DNA of 64,000 nt from JAAXHV01 sp965207165 (lineage in GTDB: Bacteria > Pseudomonadota > Gammaproteobacteria > Eutrophobiales > Eutrophobiaceae). The stretch is from positions 1,550,001 through 1,614,000 of the forward strand of contig OZ242265.1 in the NCBI GenBank assembly GCA_965207165.1, in the 5' to 3' direction. Positions 34,949 through 44,036 of the stretch are shown piece after piece (the first letter of the stretch is position 1; every line of letters begins with the position of its first letter). The notes below the pieces were generated by a model. It ran no database searches, was not told the DNA's origin, and saw only the letters and a list, made by a program, of their open reading frames with translations. The position numbers and the translations under genes were made by a program.

Positions 34949-35986
34949 TCAGTTTACCGCCTGGGCGTAGTAACAGGTTCCGTTGCGCATCTCTTTTGTC
35001 AGTTTCCCCCGGTTGTGCAGGTATTCAAGGTGCGCCAGGGTTTCGCCGAAGGCCATGATGCGGTTGAACTCGTCCAGCCGGCGGGTAAACAGCCTGGGCG
35101 CCACGTCCCAGGCATTGCCGGGGGCTTTGCACAAGTCGTAGACCTTGCTTAATTGCCTGTCGTGGCTGTGGTTGATCGCGTCGATGCGCTTGTATAACCC
35201 GGTGAATATACGGCCGTGTGACGGCAACACCAGCGTGTCCTCCGGCAATTCCGCAAAGCGGGTCATGGAGGACAGGTAATCGTCCAGGGCGTCTTCATCG
35301 TCGTTGTTGACGTGCAGGCCCACGTTGCTGGTAATGGTCGGCAGCACCTGGTCGCCGGATATCAGTAGTTTCAGGGCCGGACAGTACAGCGCCAGGTGGT
35401 CTTCCGCATGGCCGCACACCACCATGGGCTGCCATTCGTGCGCGCCTATGGGTATGGGCTGTTCGTGGTCAATATAAGTTACGGTTTCCGGCAACGCCGT
35501 GACCACTGTTCGATACAGCTGCCCGGTAGTAAACGACAGGTACTGGTCCTGTTCCCGGATCCCGTGTAACCGGCAAAATGCATTAACGGATTCTTTCCAG
35601 TCAGCGGTCTTGCTGTCAAGCAGGAAGCGGGTCCTCACTGCCGTCATCTCGGTCATGGCCAGTTCCGCCTGGAATTTATCGCCCAGGTAGCCGGCCATTC
35701 CAACGTGATCGGGATGGAAATGGGTAACTATAATCCTGCCGACGGGCTTGTCCTGCACCAGTTCGGTTGCCAGCTTATCCCAGGCTGTGCGCGCTTCGCT
35801 CCATGAAATGCCCGTATCGACCAGAGTCCAGCTGTCGCCGTCGTCCAGCAGCCACAGGTTAATGTGATCCAGCTTTCCCGGCAACGGGACCCTCAACCAG
35901 AATATACCCGGCCGGATTTCCAGGTGGCCGCCCGCTTCAGGAGTGGCTTCCAGGGGATAATGAATTGAAAAATCAGTACCGCTCAT
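34949..35986 (-). CDS. MBL-fold metallo-hydrolase
   Basis: A 345-residue metallo-beta-lactamase-fold enzyme. The metal-binding motif is THFHPDHVGMAG near residue 92, with further ligands in CGHAEDHLALY and ISGDQVLPT. It resembles glyoxalase-II/LACTB2-like hydrolases of thioesters rather than true beta-lactamases: there is no signal peptide. Stands on its own transcript with a poor ribosome-binding site. Confidence 0.88.
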   Translation of the reverse strand: MSGTDFSIHYPLEATPEAGGHLEIRPGIFWLRVPLPGKLDHINLWLLDDGDSWTLVDTGISWSEARTAWDKLATELVQDKPVGRIIVTHFHPDHVGMAGYLGDKFQAELAMTEMTAVRTRFLLDSKTADWKESVNAFCRLHGIREQDQYLSFTTGQLYRTVVTALPETVTYIDHEQPIPIGAHEWQPMVVCGHAEDHLALYCPALKLLISGDQVLPTITSNVGLHVNNDDEDALDDYLSSMTRFAELPEDTLVLPSHGRIFTGLYKRIDAINHSHDRQLSKVYDLCKAPGNAWDVAPRLFTRRLDEFNRIMAFGETLAHLEYLHNRGKLTKEMRNGTCYYAQAVN

Positions 35987-36017
35987 GTAAAAAATAAGGA
36001 CAGTATATCACCCGCTG

Positions 36018-36773
36018 CTAGTACTCTATTTCAATCTGCCAGTGCGGGGTGTGCGCGGCGCTGCCTTGGGTCAGGCCGATTAACCAGATCAGGTTCAGTT
36101 CCACCGTGACGTCGCCGACCTTCAAGTCACGATAAAACGCCGGTCCCAGCCTGTGGTCCTGTTCGGACAACGCCGGCAGGTATTTAACCTCGCCGGGGAC
36201 GCCGAATGCCTCGAAGCCGACGGCGGTGTCGTCATCGAGGCTGTACTTTGTGCGCCAGATATACTCGATTTCCGTGCTCTCGTCAGCGGCGCTACCGAAC
36301 TGCTGTTCAATATTCACGTTGAGGATATGCTCAAACGCGCCTGAGACGCGACGGAACAGGAACCGGCCTTCCAGGTTATGGGGTTCGTCGCCTTCATCGT
36401 TTACTTCGACTTCCATGTGGAAGCCGAAATCCAGCCAGTACCTGCCCTCCTCGGTAAGCTGGAACGTGTTTTCCCACCCCAGGATGTCATATTTTAGTGC
36501 TTCCCCGGCAGGTTCTATGAGGCTGGCCGTAATGGACGTTGCCCAGTTATCCGTCACCCCGTATTCAAGCTCGAACTCCTGGTGCTTGAACCCGTGGTAT
36601 TCCTCATCGTCATCAATGACGACATTTCCGATAATCTCGAATTGCAGGTCCCCCTTCTCTACGATGGGCGAGTACACCTTCATGTCCGTCAGGTCGGCCC
36701 GGACGTTACCGGGCAACGCAAAGGGAATGACAGCAATGAAAAAAGAGAGGTTCCTTAGTACGGGAAACTTCAT
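36018..36773 (-). CDS. Predicted outer-membrane or periplasmic protein
   Basis: A 251-residue protein. A signal peptide is evident: basic start, hydrophobic FFIAVIPFALP, then NVRADLTD. The rest alternates polar and hydrophobic residues in short strands (for example YGVTDNWATSIT and YWLDFGFHMEVEV) and ends IEIEY with an aromatic last residue, as in beta-barrel proteins. It is located 144 bp from the end of napH in the same direction; it may be a channel for a small molecule. No family assigned. Confidence 0.7.
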   Translation of the reverse strand: MKFPVLRNLSFFIAVIPFALPGNVRADLTDMKVYSPIVEKGDLQFEIIGNVVIDDDEEYHGFKHQEFELEYGVTDNWATSITASLIEPAGEALKYDILGWENTFQLTEEGRYWLDFGFHMEVEVNDEGDEPHNLEGRFLFRRVSGAFEHILNVNIEQQFGSAADESTEIEYIWRTKYSLDDDTAVGFEAFGVPGEVKYLPALSEQDHRLGPAFYRDLKVGDVTVELNLIWLIGLTQGSAAHTPHWQIEIEY

Positions 36774-36917
36774 GTTTTATCCAAGTGAAACGATCACGCA
36801 TGATAACGGGAATTTTTCCCGAAAAACAGGAAAAACAAAGAGCACCCTTGTCGATTAAGGGCTTTGGTGGCTGTTTTGGCGTGACCAGAGGTTCGAAACA
36901 GCCGGCGTATTACCCGG

Positions 36918-37760
36918 TTACCCGAACCTTGTCGAAAACCTGAATACCCGTTCATCGCACACGTCGATGCAGCGGCCGCAATTGGTACAGTCGCTGTGCA
37001 GGATCACCGGGGTGCCGGTATCGGTTTCGGGTTTAAGGGCCGGGATGATCACGTGGGGTTCAGGGCACACCCGGAAACAGTCTCCGCAGTCGGTGCAGGC
37101 CGTGCGACCGGCAGCATTCATGCGCACCAGTGAGCGTTTTCCGATCAGGCCGTAAAATGCGCCCACCGGGCACAGGTGGCTGCACCAGCCCCGGCGCGTG
37201 ACCAGCAGGTCGAACAGGAATACGGCCAGGACGATAACCCAGGCCAGCCCCATGCCGAACACCAGACCCCGTTGCAGCATGGTGATCGGGTTCACCGCCT
37301 CCCAGGCAATGGTGCCGGTGACGGCCGAGACAGCCAGCGCCGTGAGCATGATCCAGATCCGGGTCGATTTTTTTACCGACCAGCTGAGGTTCAGCTGCAA
37401 CCGGTTGCGCAACCAGTTGGCGCCATCCGTGACGATGTTGACGGGACACACCCAGGAACAATAGACACGGCCGCCGACCAGTAAATAGAACAGGAACAAC
37501 GTGATAGCGCCGATGATCGCAGGCTGCCCCACGGCATGCCCCGAAGCCAGGGATTGCAGCAGGATGAACGGGTCGGTCAGACTGACCGTATCCAGAAACA
37601 CGCTGGAAGCGAGATTGCCCTTCAGCCACCAGATACCGAACCAGGGGCCGAGCAAAAACAGGAACAAAATGGAGAATTGAGTGCTTCGCCGCAGCACTAA
37701 CCATTTGTTCCTTTCCCGGAAACTGCGCTCAACGGCAGTCGCCGGCGCGGTAACACTCAT
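36918..37760 (-). CDS. napH: NapH-type membrane quinol dehydrogenase ferredoxin
   Basis: A 280-residue protein with four transmembrane segments, membrane Cys motifs CSWVCPVN and CSHLCPVGAF, and two C-terminal 4Fe-4S clusters (CTDCGDCFRVCPEP and CTNCGRCIDVCDE). NapH draws electrons from quinol and passes them with NapG to periplasmic nitrate reductase. Its ATG overlaps the napG stop (ATGA). No napA, napB or napC is in the window, so the acceptor here is unknown; related modules serve other periplasmic reductases. Confidence 0.88.
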   Translation of the reverse strand: MSVTAPATAVERSFRERNKWLVLRRSTQFSILFLFLLGPWFGIWWLKGNLASSVFLDTVSLTDPFILLQSLASGHAVGQPAIIGAITLFLFYLLVGGRVYCSWVCPVNIVTDGANWLRNRLQLNLSWSVKKSTRIWIMLTALAVSAVTGTIAWEAVNPITMLQRGLVFGMGLAWVIVLAVFLFDLLVTRRGWCSHLCPVGAFYGLIGKRSLVRMNAAGRTACTDCGDCFRVCPEPHVIIPALKPETDTGTPVILHSDCTNCGRCIDVCDERVFRFSTRFG

Positions 37761-38410
37761 GCAGCCTTGCCGGTATCGTGTTTGGCGAGATGCCTGGGCA
37801 GGACCTTGATGGATGCCTCGTCCGTCACACAGTTCTCTTCACACTTCCCGCACCCGGTACAACTCCCGGCGTGTACGGTAGGTTCGAAATAAGTGCGGGT
37901 ACCTGCCCTTTTCTGCTCCATGGTAATGGCTTCATCCTTGATCGGGCAGGCGATATAGCAGGCCCGGCAATGTGCCATGCCGGTTACGCTGTAACAGGTG
38001 TCAGGACCCGTCAGCACGGCTACGCCCATGTCCGCGTCCCGGATATCCGTGAGTTCCTTGCTCAGGGCATCCGTCGGACAGGCCGCAACGCAGGGAATGT
38101 CCTCGCACATCTCGCAGGGTATGTCCCGGGCAATGAAATACGGCGTTCCCGTCGCCACTTCGGAGCCGAATTCGGCGAGCTTGAGGGTGTCGTAGGGGCA
38201 ATCCCTGACGCACAGGCCGCAGCGTACACAGGCCCCGGGGAAATCCTCTTCCGCAATCGCCCCCGGCGGACGGATGGCCCAGGCCGGCGTGGCAACCGAT
38301 TGCTTCGAGTATGAGCCGAGCAACAGGCCCATGATACTCATGGAGCCCACCGTGTGGGCGCACTGGCCGATGAACTGGCGGCGGTTCAGAGTATTTTGTT
38401 TATCGCTCAC
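37757..38410 (-). CDS. napG: NapG-type periplasmic ferredoxin (Tat substrate)
   Basis: A 217-residue protein with a twin-arginine signal (NRRQFIG near residues 9-15, hydrophobic GSMSIMGLLLG) and four 4Fe-4S motifs: CVRCGLCVRDCP, CEMCEDIPCVAACP, CRACYIACP and CTGCGKCEENC. It starts with GTG at 38410, GGA upstream. It is transcribed divergently from metH. Partner of napH. Confidence 0.9.
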   Translation of the reverse strand: MSDKQNTLNRRQFIGQCAHTVGSMSIMGLLLGSYSKQSVATPAWAIRPPGAIAEEDFPGACVRCGLCVRDCPYDTLKLAEFGSEVATGTPYFIARDIPCEMCEDIPCVAACPTDALSKELTDIRDADMGVAVLTGPDTCYSVTGMAHCRACYIACPIKDEAITMEQKRAGTRTYFEPTVHAGSCTGCGKCEENCVTDEASIKVLPRHLAKHDTGKAA

Positions 38411-38441
38411 GTTTTCCGGGCTGGCTGATTTATATTTACCT

Positions 38442-38466
38442 GGCGACGGATTTCAAATCCGTCCCC
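38442..38466. repeat. REP-like palindrome, copy 2
   Basis: GGCGACGGATTT-C-AAATCCGTCCCC, 12-bp arms with one mismatch. It is located between napG and the metH promoter, just upstream of the -35 element at 38481. Confidence 0.75.
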
Positions 38467-38480
38467 GTACGTTGCGCAGG

Positions 38481-38509
38481 TTACATTAACGTGCTGATTG
38501 TACTATAAT
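38481..38509 (+). promoter_or_regulatory. Sigma-70 promoter for metH
   Basis: A -35 element TTACAT at 38481-38486 and a consensus -10 TATAAT at 38504-38509, separated by 17 bp. The transcript would start near 38516, about 10 nt before the riboswitch. Confidence 0.75.
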
Positions 38510-38525
38510 TGCCCCGGTGTAATAT

Positions 38526-38646
38526 ACCTCCGTTATCTGAGGAGCGTTGCGACGGGTGCGGCACCAGTCCGGACCTGCCAGGCTCAGATAAACACGATGA
38601 GCAAACTCCGGTTTGTGCGGAGTTTCCATTAACAAACGGCGCTCAC
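38526..38646 (+). ncRNA. S-adenosylhomocysteine (SAH) riboswitch
   Basis: The leader contains the conserved pieces of the SAH riboswitch in order: the CCTC/GAGG hairpin, GAGGAGCG-TTGC-ACGG, CCAGGCTC, and the closing CGGCGCTCAC, where GAGCG (38542-38546) pairs with CGCTC (38640-38644). A variable hairpin (AAACTCCG/CGGAGTTT) lies between. SAH riboswitches turn on recycling genes when SAH rises. The position before metH fits exactly. Confidence 0.88.
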
Positions 38647-38731
38647 TTAAATTGTTGAATAACAAGATAAGTGAGGCAGACCGGCTTGATCACTTCCCTG
38701 CCCCTTGTCCGGACGTAACTGAATTGACGAC

Positions 38732-41700
38732 ATGGGTGGCGCGACCGAACAACAATTACGCAGCCTGCTGAAGCAACGCATCCTGTTGCTGGACGGGGCC
38801 ATGGGCACCATGATCCAGTCCTATGACCTGCAGGAAAGCGATTTTCGCGGCGAGCGGTTTGCCGGTCACGGTTGTGAACTGAAAGGCAACAACGACCTGC
38901 TGACCCTCACACAACCGGGTATCATAACGGCCATACACGCCGCGTTTCTCGACGCGGGCGCCGATATCATCTGCACCAACACCTTCAATTCCAGCGCCAT
39001 CGCCATGGCCGATTACGAACTGGCAGACCAGGCATATGAATTGAACCGCACCGGCGCCGTGTTGGCCCGGGACGTTGCCGATGCAAAATCGACGCGGGAG
39101 AAACCCCGTTTCGTAGCCGGTGTGCTGGGTCCGACCAACCGTACCGCCTCCATTTCTCCGGACGTCAACCGGCCCGGATTCCGCAACATCAGTTTCGCGG
39201 AACTGGCCCAGGCCTACACCACGTCCGTACGGGGACTGGTGGAAGGCGGGGTGGATATCCTGGTGCTGGAGACCATATTCGATACGCTTAACGCCAAGGC
39301 CGCCCTGTTCGCGATCGAGACCTTTTTTGAGGAAAGCGGCCGGCGCTTGCCCCTGATCATCTCCGGCACCATCACCGACGCCTCGGGCCGGACTCTTACC
39401 GGCCAGACTACTGCCGCGTTCTGGCATTCGGTACGGCATGCCAATCCACTCGCAATAGGTCTTAATTGTTCTTTGGGCGCCAAAGACTTACGTCAATATA
39501 TTCAAGAACTTTCTAATATAGCCGACAGCCACGTAAGTATCTACCCCAACGCCGGCCTCCCCAACGAATTCGGCGAATACGACGAGACACCCGAATACAT
39601 GGCGGATGTGCTCGAGGAGTTTGCCGCAAGCGGTTTTCTCAACATCGTCGGCGGTTGTTGCGGCACCACCCCCGAACACATCCGCCGTATCCACGACCAG
39701 GTCTGCAGGCGCACCCCCCGGGTTATCCCGGAAATCCCGCCTTATTGCCGTTTGAGCGGCCTTGAGGCGCTCACCGTTACCGCCGCGGCCAACTTCATCA
39801 ATATAGGTGAGCGAACCAACGTGGCTGGTTCCCCGAGGTTCCTCAAACTTGTCAAGGACGGCAACCTGGCCGACGCCCTGGAAATCGCCCACCAGCAAGT
39901 GGAAAACGGCGCCCAGCTTATCGATGTATGCATGGATGAGGGCTTGCTGGATTCAGAGCAGTTGATGCAGGATTTTCTCATGCTGGTTGCCGGCGAACCG
40001 GATATAAGCCGCGTACCGGTCATGATCGATTCGTCGCGCTGGTCCGTCATCGAAGCCGGACTGCGTTGCGTACAGGGCAAGTGCGTAGTGAACTCCATCA
40101 GCCTGAAGGAAGGCGAGGAAATCTTCAGGCAGCAGGCGCGCCTGGTCAGGCGCTACGGCGCGGCCGTCGTCGTGATGTGCTTCGACGAACGCGGGCAGGC
40201 GGACACCACCGAACGGCGCTTCGCGGTGGCGCAACGTTGCTACCGCATCCTCGTGGACGAGGTCGGTTTCCCGCCGGAAGACATCATCTTCGACCCAAAC
40301 ATCCTCACCGTGGCCACCGGCATGGAGGAACATAACAACTACGCGGTATCGTTTTTTGAAGCCAGCCGCCTGATCAAGGAACACCTGCCCCGCGCCGCGG
40401 TCAGCGGCGGCTTAAGCAACGTGTCATTCTCTTTCCGGGGCAACAATCCCGTGCGCGAGGCAATGCACACCGCGTTCCTGTACCACGCGGTCAGGTCGGG
40501 GATGGACATGGCGATTGTCAATGCCGGGCAACTGGGCATTTACGATGAGATCCCGCCGGACCTGCTGCAGCGCGTGGAAGACGTCCTGCTCAACCGCCGT
40601 CCGGACGCCACCGACCGGTTGGTCGAGTTTGCCGACACCGTCAAGGACAACGGTGACCGTACCAGGAAAGAGGACGTACAGGCCTGGCGCCGTGAGCGCG
40701 TGGAAAAGCGCCTGTCCCATGCCCTGGTAAAGGGGATAGATACCTGGATCGAAGCCGATACGGAACAAGCCCGGCAGCAGTTCGACCGGCCCCTGCAGGT
40801 CATCGAGGGACCGCTGATGGACGGGATGAATGTCGTCGGCGACCTGTTCGGCGCCGGCAGGATGTTCCTGCCTCAGGTAGTAAAGAGCGCCCGGGTCATG
40901 AAAAAGGCGGTCGCCTACCTGGTCCCGTACATAGAGGAGGAGAAACAGGGCGCGGCAGCGTCCCGTTCCCGGGGCAGGATAGTCATGGCCACCGTCAAGG
41001 GCGACGTCCATGATATCGGCAAAAACATCGTCGGCGTGGTCCTGCAATGCAACAACTTCGAGATCATCGACCTGGGGGTCATGGCGCCGGCGGAGACCAT
41101 CCTGAAAACGGCCCTGGAACACGAAGCCGATCTTATCGGCCTGAGCGGGCTTATCACACCGTCACTGGATGAAATGGTGCACGTGGCGGGAGAGATGCAA
41201 CGGCGAGGTTTCGAGATTCCCCTGCTGATCGGCGGCGCCACCACCTCGCGCACCCATACGGCAGTCAAAATAGAACCGCGTTATGCCCCGCCCGTGATCC
41301 ATGTCAAGGATGCCTCCCGCGCCGTCGGGGTGGCGCAGAGCCTGCTCAGCGAGGACCTGAAAGACGGTTTCACCAGGCAGGTAACACAGGACTACGAGAC
41401 GTTGCGGAAACGGCACAAGGGCAGGCAGGCCGGGATAAAGTGGCTGCCGCTGGCACAAGCCCGCGCAAACCGCCTGCCGGTCGACTGGCAAGACTATGAA
41501 CCTCCCGCACCGGAATGGACCGGAGTTCAGTCAGTCGATGATTACTCCCTTGCTGAACTGCGCGACTACATGGACTGGACGCCGTTCTTCGCCGCCTGGG
41601 AACTTGCGGGCCGTTTCCCGCGCATTCTTGACGATGCGACAGTGGGTGCGGAAGCGAGAAAACTGTACGCCGATGCGCGTGAAATGCTCGATAAAATCAT

Positions 41701-42430
41701 CACGGAAAAGTGGTTCACGGCGCGTGCCGTGTTCGGACTGTTCCCGGCCAATTCCATCGGTCATGATGATATCGAGGTTTACGCAGACCGTGACCGCACC
41801 GGACTGCTGTCGGTGTTACATACCCTGCGCCAACAGACACGGAAACCGCCGGGGCAGGCCAACCTGGCCCTGGCGGATTTCGTCGCGCCGAAAGAAACCG
41901 GGAAACTGGACCATGTCGGCGCGTTTGCCGTGGCGGCCGGGTTCGGGATGGAAGAAAAACTGCGCCGCTTCGAACAGGACCATGACGACTACCGGGCCAT
42001 CATGCTGAAAGCCCTGGCCGACCGCCTGGCAGAGGCCCTGGCGGAACGCCTGCACCAGCGCATACGCAAGGAGTTCTGGGGCTACCAGGAAGCCGAAAGC
42101 CTGGACAATGATGCGCTCATAGCCGAGAAATACCAGGGGATCCGTCCTGCGCCCGGCTATCCGGCCTGCCCCGACCACACGGAAAAACCGTTGATCTGGG
42201 ACCTGCTGAAAGTGGCGGAAAACACCGGGATAACCCTGACGGACAATTACGCCATGTACCCTGCCGCGGCCGTGTGCGGCCTGTATTTCTCCCATCCCCG
42301 GTCGCGCTACTTCGGCCTCGGCAAGATCAACCGCGACCAGGTTTCCGACTACGCCCTGAGAAAAGGCATGGAACTGCGCCAGGCGGAACGCTGGCTGGGC
42401 CCCAGCCTGGGTTACGACCCCGAAACCTAG
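38732..42430 (+). CDS. metH: Cobalamin-dependent methionine synthase
   Basis: A 1232-residue full-length MetH that moves the methyl group of methyltetrahydrofolate to homocysteine. Modules in order: homocysteine-binding barrel (1-320; zinc Cys in NCSLGA and GGCCGTTP near 308), folate-binding barrel (about 345-615; FINIGERTNVAGS), B12 module (about 640-880; DVHDIGKN with the cobalt-ligand His near 760) and the reactivation domain (about 900-1232; RPAPGYPACPDH, the SAM-binding motif). Regulated by the SAH riboswitch upstream. No broken domain seen. Confidence 0.97.
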   Translation: MGGATEQQLRSLLKQRILLLDGAMGTMIQSYDLQESDFRGERFAGHGCELKGNNDLLTLTQPGIITAIHAAFLDAGADIICTNTFNSSAIAMADYELADQAYELNRTGAVLARDVADAKSTREKPRFVAGVLGPTNRTASISPDVNRPGFRNISFAELAQAYTTSVRGLVEGGVDILVLETIFDTLNAKAALFAIETFFEESGRRLPLIISGTITDASGRTLTGQTTAAFWHSVRHANPLAIGLNCSLGAKDLRQYIQELSNIADSHVSIYPNAGLPNEFGEYDETPEYMADVLEEFAASGFLNIVGGCCGTTPEHIRRIHDQVCRRTPRVIPEIPPYCRLSGLEALTVTAAANFINIGERTNVAGSPRFLKLVKDGNLADALEIAHQQVENGAQLIDVCMDEGLLDSEQLMQDFLMLVAGEPDISRVPVMIDSSRWSVIEAGLRCVQGKCVVNSISLKEGEEIFRQQARLVRRYGAAVVVMCFDERGQADTTERRFAVAQRCYRILVDEVGFPPEDIIFDPNILTVATGMEEHNNYAVSFFEASRLIKEHLPRAAVSGGLSNVSFSFRGNNPVREAMHTAFLYHAVRSGMDMAIVNAGQLGIYDEIPPDLLQRVEDVLLNRRPDATDRLVEFADTVKDNGDRTRKEDVQAWRRERVEKRLSHALVKGIDTWIEADTEQARQQFDRPLQVIEGPLMDGMNVVGDLFGAGRMFLPQVVKSARVMKKAVAYLVPYIEEEKQGAAASRSRGRIVMATVKGDVHDIGKNIVGVVLQCNNFEIIDLGVMAPAETILKTALEHEADLIGLSGLITPSLDEMVHVAGEMQRRGFEIPLLIGGATTSRTHTAVKIEPRYAPPVIHVKDASRAVGVAQSLLSEDLKDGFTRQVTQDYETLRKRHKGRQAGIKWLPLAQARANRLPVDWQDYEPPAPEWTGVQSVDDYSLAELRDYMDWTPFFAAWELAGRFPRILDDATVGAEARKLYADAREMLDKIITEKWFTARAVFGLFPANSIGHDDIEVYADRDRTGLLSVLHTLRQQTRKPPGQANLALADFVAPKETGKLDHVGAFAVAAGFGMEEKLRRFEQDHDDYRAIMLKALADRLAEALAERLHQRIRKEFWGYQEAESLDNDALIAEKYQGIRPAPGYPACPDHTEKPLIWDLLKVAENTGITLTDNYAMYPAAAVCGLYFSHPRSRYFGLGKINRDQVSDYALRKGMELRQAERWLGPSLGYDPET

Positions 42431-42467
42431 GACTCTTTCAACTTAATTTTGACATGTTCAGGGCCGG

Positions 42468-44024
42468 CTACCCGGACTGTGAGGTTTTTTCGCGTATCTC
42501 CTCGCTGAGCCAACTCTCCGGCGTCACCTTGTCATAGACCTCGGGCAAGGCGTTCCCGGCCTTGTATTTGCTACGCATGGCCCGGTAGAGCCGGTGTTCG
42601 AACATTTGTTCGAATTCCGCGCGGGTCATGCAGATGTCTGCGTAAAGCATCTGGTAGCCGCCGCATTCCCGGACAAATTTCTCCAGGCGGCGTGCAGTGA
42701 GTACCTGATTGTAACAGCCGGCTTCGGCGCTTGGCGGGATGCCGAAGATGGCGAGGTCGACGAACATCTGGCTGTCGGCGCCAGCAACCGGATTCCGCAT
42801 AAAACCCTCATGGCTCCCATGGTTGAAAACGCGCACCGGGCAAACCCACAGCGGGTAGATGTCGAAAAGCTCGGCGCTGAGGCGAAGCGCCTCGGTGAGG
42901 CGCTCAATCGGTATCATGACGTCTTGCGCGACACGGTATTCGAAGACCTGGCGCCGCACTTCCCGGGTCTGCATAAGCTTTATCAGCGAGACCTTCGGCG
43001 CCCCCATCCAGGCCCACAGGTAGCGGTACCAGGGAGTGTTGGCAAAGCTGATGAGATCCCTGAGATTGAAGAAGACCGACGGCGTATGGCGGTGGAAGTA
43101 ATGGCGCACCGGGATGTACTCGCTGATGGGCCCGCGCTTCAGGCTTTGCTCGACATGACGGTAAAACCATGGCTTGTAGTAGTCGTTGATACGATTAACG
43201 CTCGCGCCGCGTGGAGGTGTCGCGAAGTTACCCGTGAGAATCACCGCCGAATCCCCGGAGAACACCAGACCCTCGATGAAACGGGGGGCGTCAGGAGAGG
43301 CGGCAAGCGCCTCGATACGCGCGCAGAACGCATCCAGAGAATGGAACGGCTCGTAATCGAGTTTGACGTGTGACCGGATGGGGACAATGCGAAGCTCGAC
43401 GGCTACGAGGAAGCCGAGGGTGCCGTGGGACCAGGGCAGTGCGTGGAAGAGATCGGCGTTCCGGGTACGGGTGGCTCGAACAAGTTTGCCCTCAGCGGTG
43501 ACTATCTCAAACGCTTCCACCGTTTCGAACAGGAAGCCCTCGCGGTGGCTGCTGGTCTCGATCCCGACACCCATGCACAAGCCACCCAGGGTAAGGTCAT
43601 CCATCTCAGCCTGTACGGAGAGAGCGAATCCCCTCGGGACGAGGAAGTGAGTGATATCGCCCATGGTGACCAGCGGTTCAGCGCGGACGATGCGCCGTTG
43701 CTCGTCAATATCAAGGACATTACGAAGATCGATGTGTATCTGGTGCATGTCCTGCTTGAAATCGGCGTTGCGCAAGGACATCGTTTTCCACGGCTTGCGT
43801 GCGGTGCACATGCGCTTGCCGCTGTTGTAGCCGGCCCGTACCTGGTCCTGGACCGTCTTGACGGCGGCGTCATGTCTGACGCTGGTGTTTCTGAAGGTTC
43901 TGTAGACCCAGTTGTTGAAGTCTTCAACCTTTTGGTAGATGAAGCTGGCCGGCACCGCGCAGCCGGCAATGACCAGCCCGCGCTGGTTTAATAGAAGGTC
44001 TTTGAGTAATTTTGGGATTTGCAC
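42468..44024 (-). CDS. DHCR24/DWARF1-like delta-24 sterol reductase homologue (FAD)
   Basis: A 518-residue FAD-binding (PCMH-type) oxidoreductase. The middle segments MDDLTLGGLCMGVGIETSS and LPWSHGTLGFLVAVELRI match the eukaryotic delta-24 sterol reductase family closely in order and spacing. An N-terminal hydrophobic stretch (GLVIAGCAVPASF) may anchor it to the membrane. The start is GTG at 44024. It follows the desaturase gene by 12 nt in one operon. Bacteria rarely make sterols; no squalene or oxidosqualene cyclase is in the window, so the natural substrate is open. Confidence 0.85.
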   Translation of the reverse strand: MQIPKLLKDLLLNQRGLVIAGCAVPASFIYQKVEDFNNWVYRTFRNTSVRHDAAVKTVQDQVRAGYNSGKRMCTARKPWKTMSLRNADFKQDMHQIHIDLRNVLDIDEQRRIVRAEPLVTMGDITHFLVPRGFALSVQAEMDDLTLGGLCMGVGIETSSHREGFLFETVEAFEIVTAEGKLVRATRTRNADLFHALPWSHGTLGFLVAVELRIVPIRSHVKLDYEPFHSLDAFCARIEALAASPDAPRFIEGLVFSGDSAVILTGNFATPPRGASVNRINDYYKPWFYRHVEQSLKRGPISEYIPVRHYFHRHTPSVFFNLRDLISFANTPWYRYLWAWMGAPKVSLIKLMQTREVRRQVFEYRVAQDVMIPIERLTEALRLSAELFDIYPLWVCPVRVFNHGSHEGFMRNPVAGADSQMFVDLAIFGIPPSAEAGCYNQVLTARRLEKFVRECGGYQMLYADICMTRAEFEQMFEHRLYRAMRSKYKAGNALPEVYDKVTPESWLSEEIREKTSQSG

Positions 44025-44036
44025 CGCGCCGTAGAG

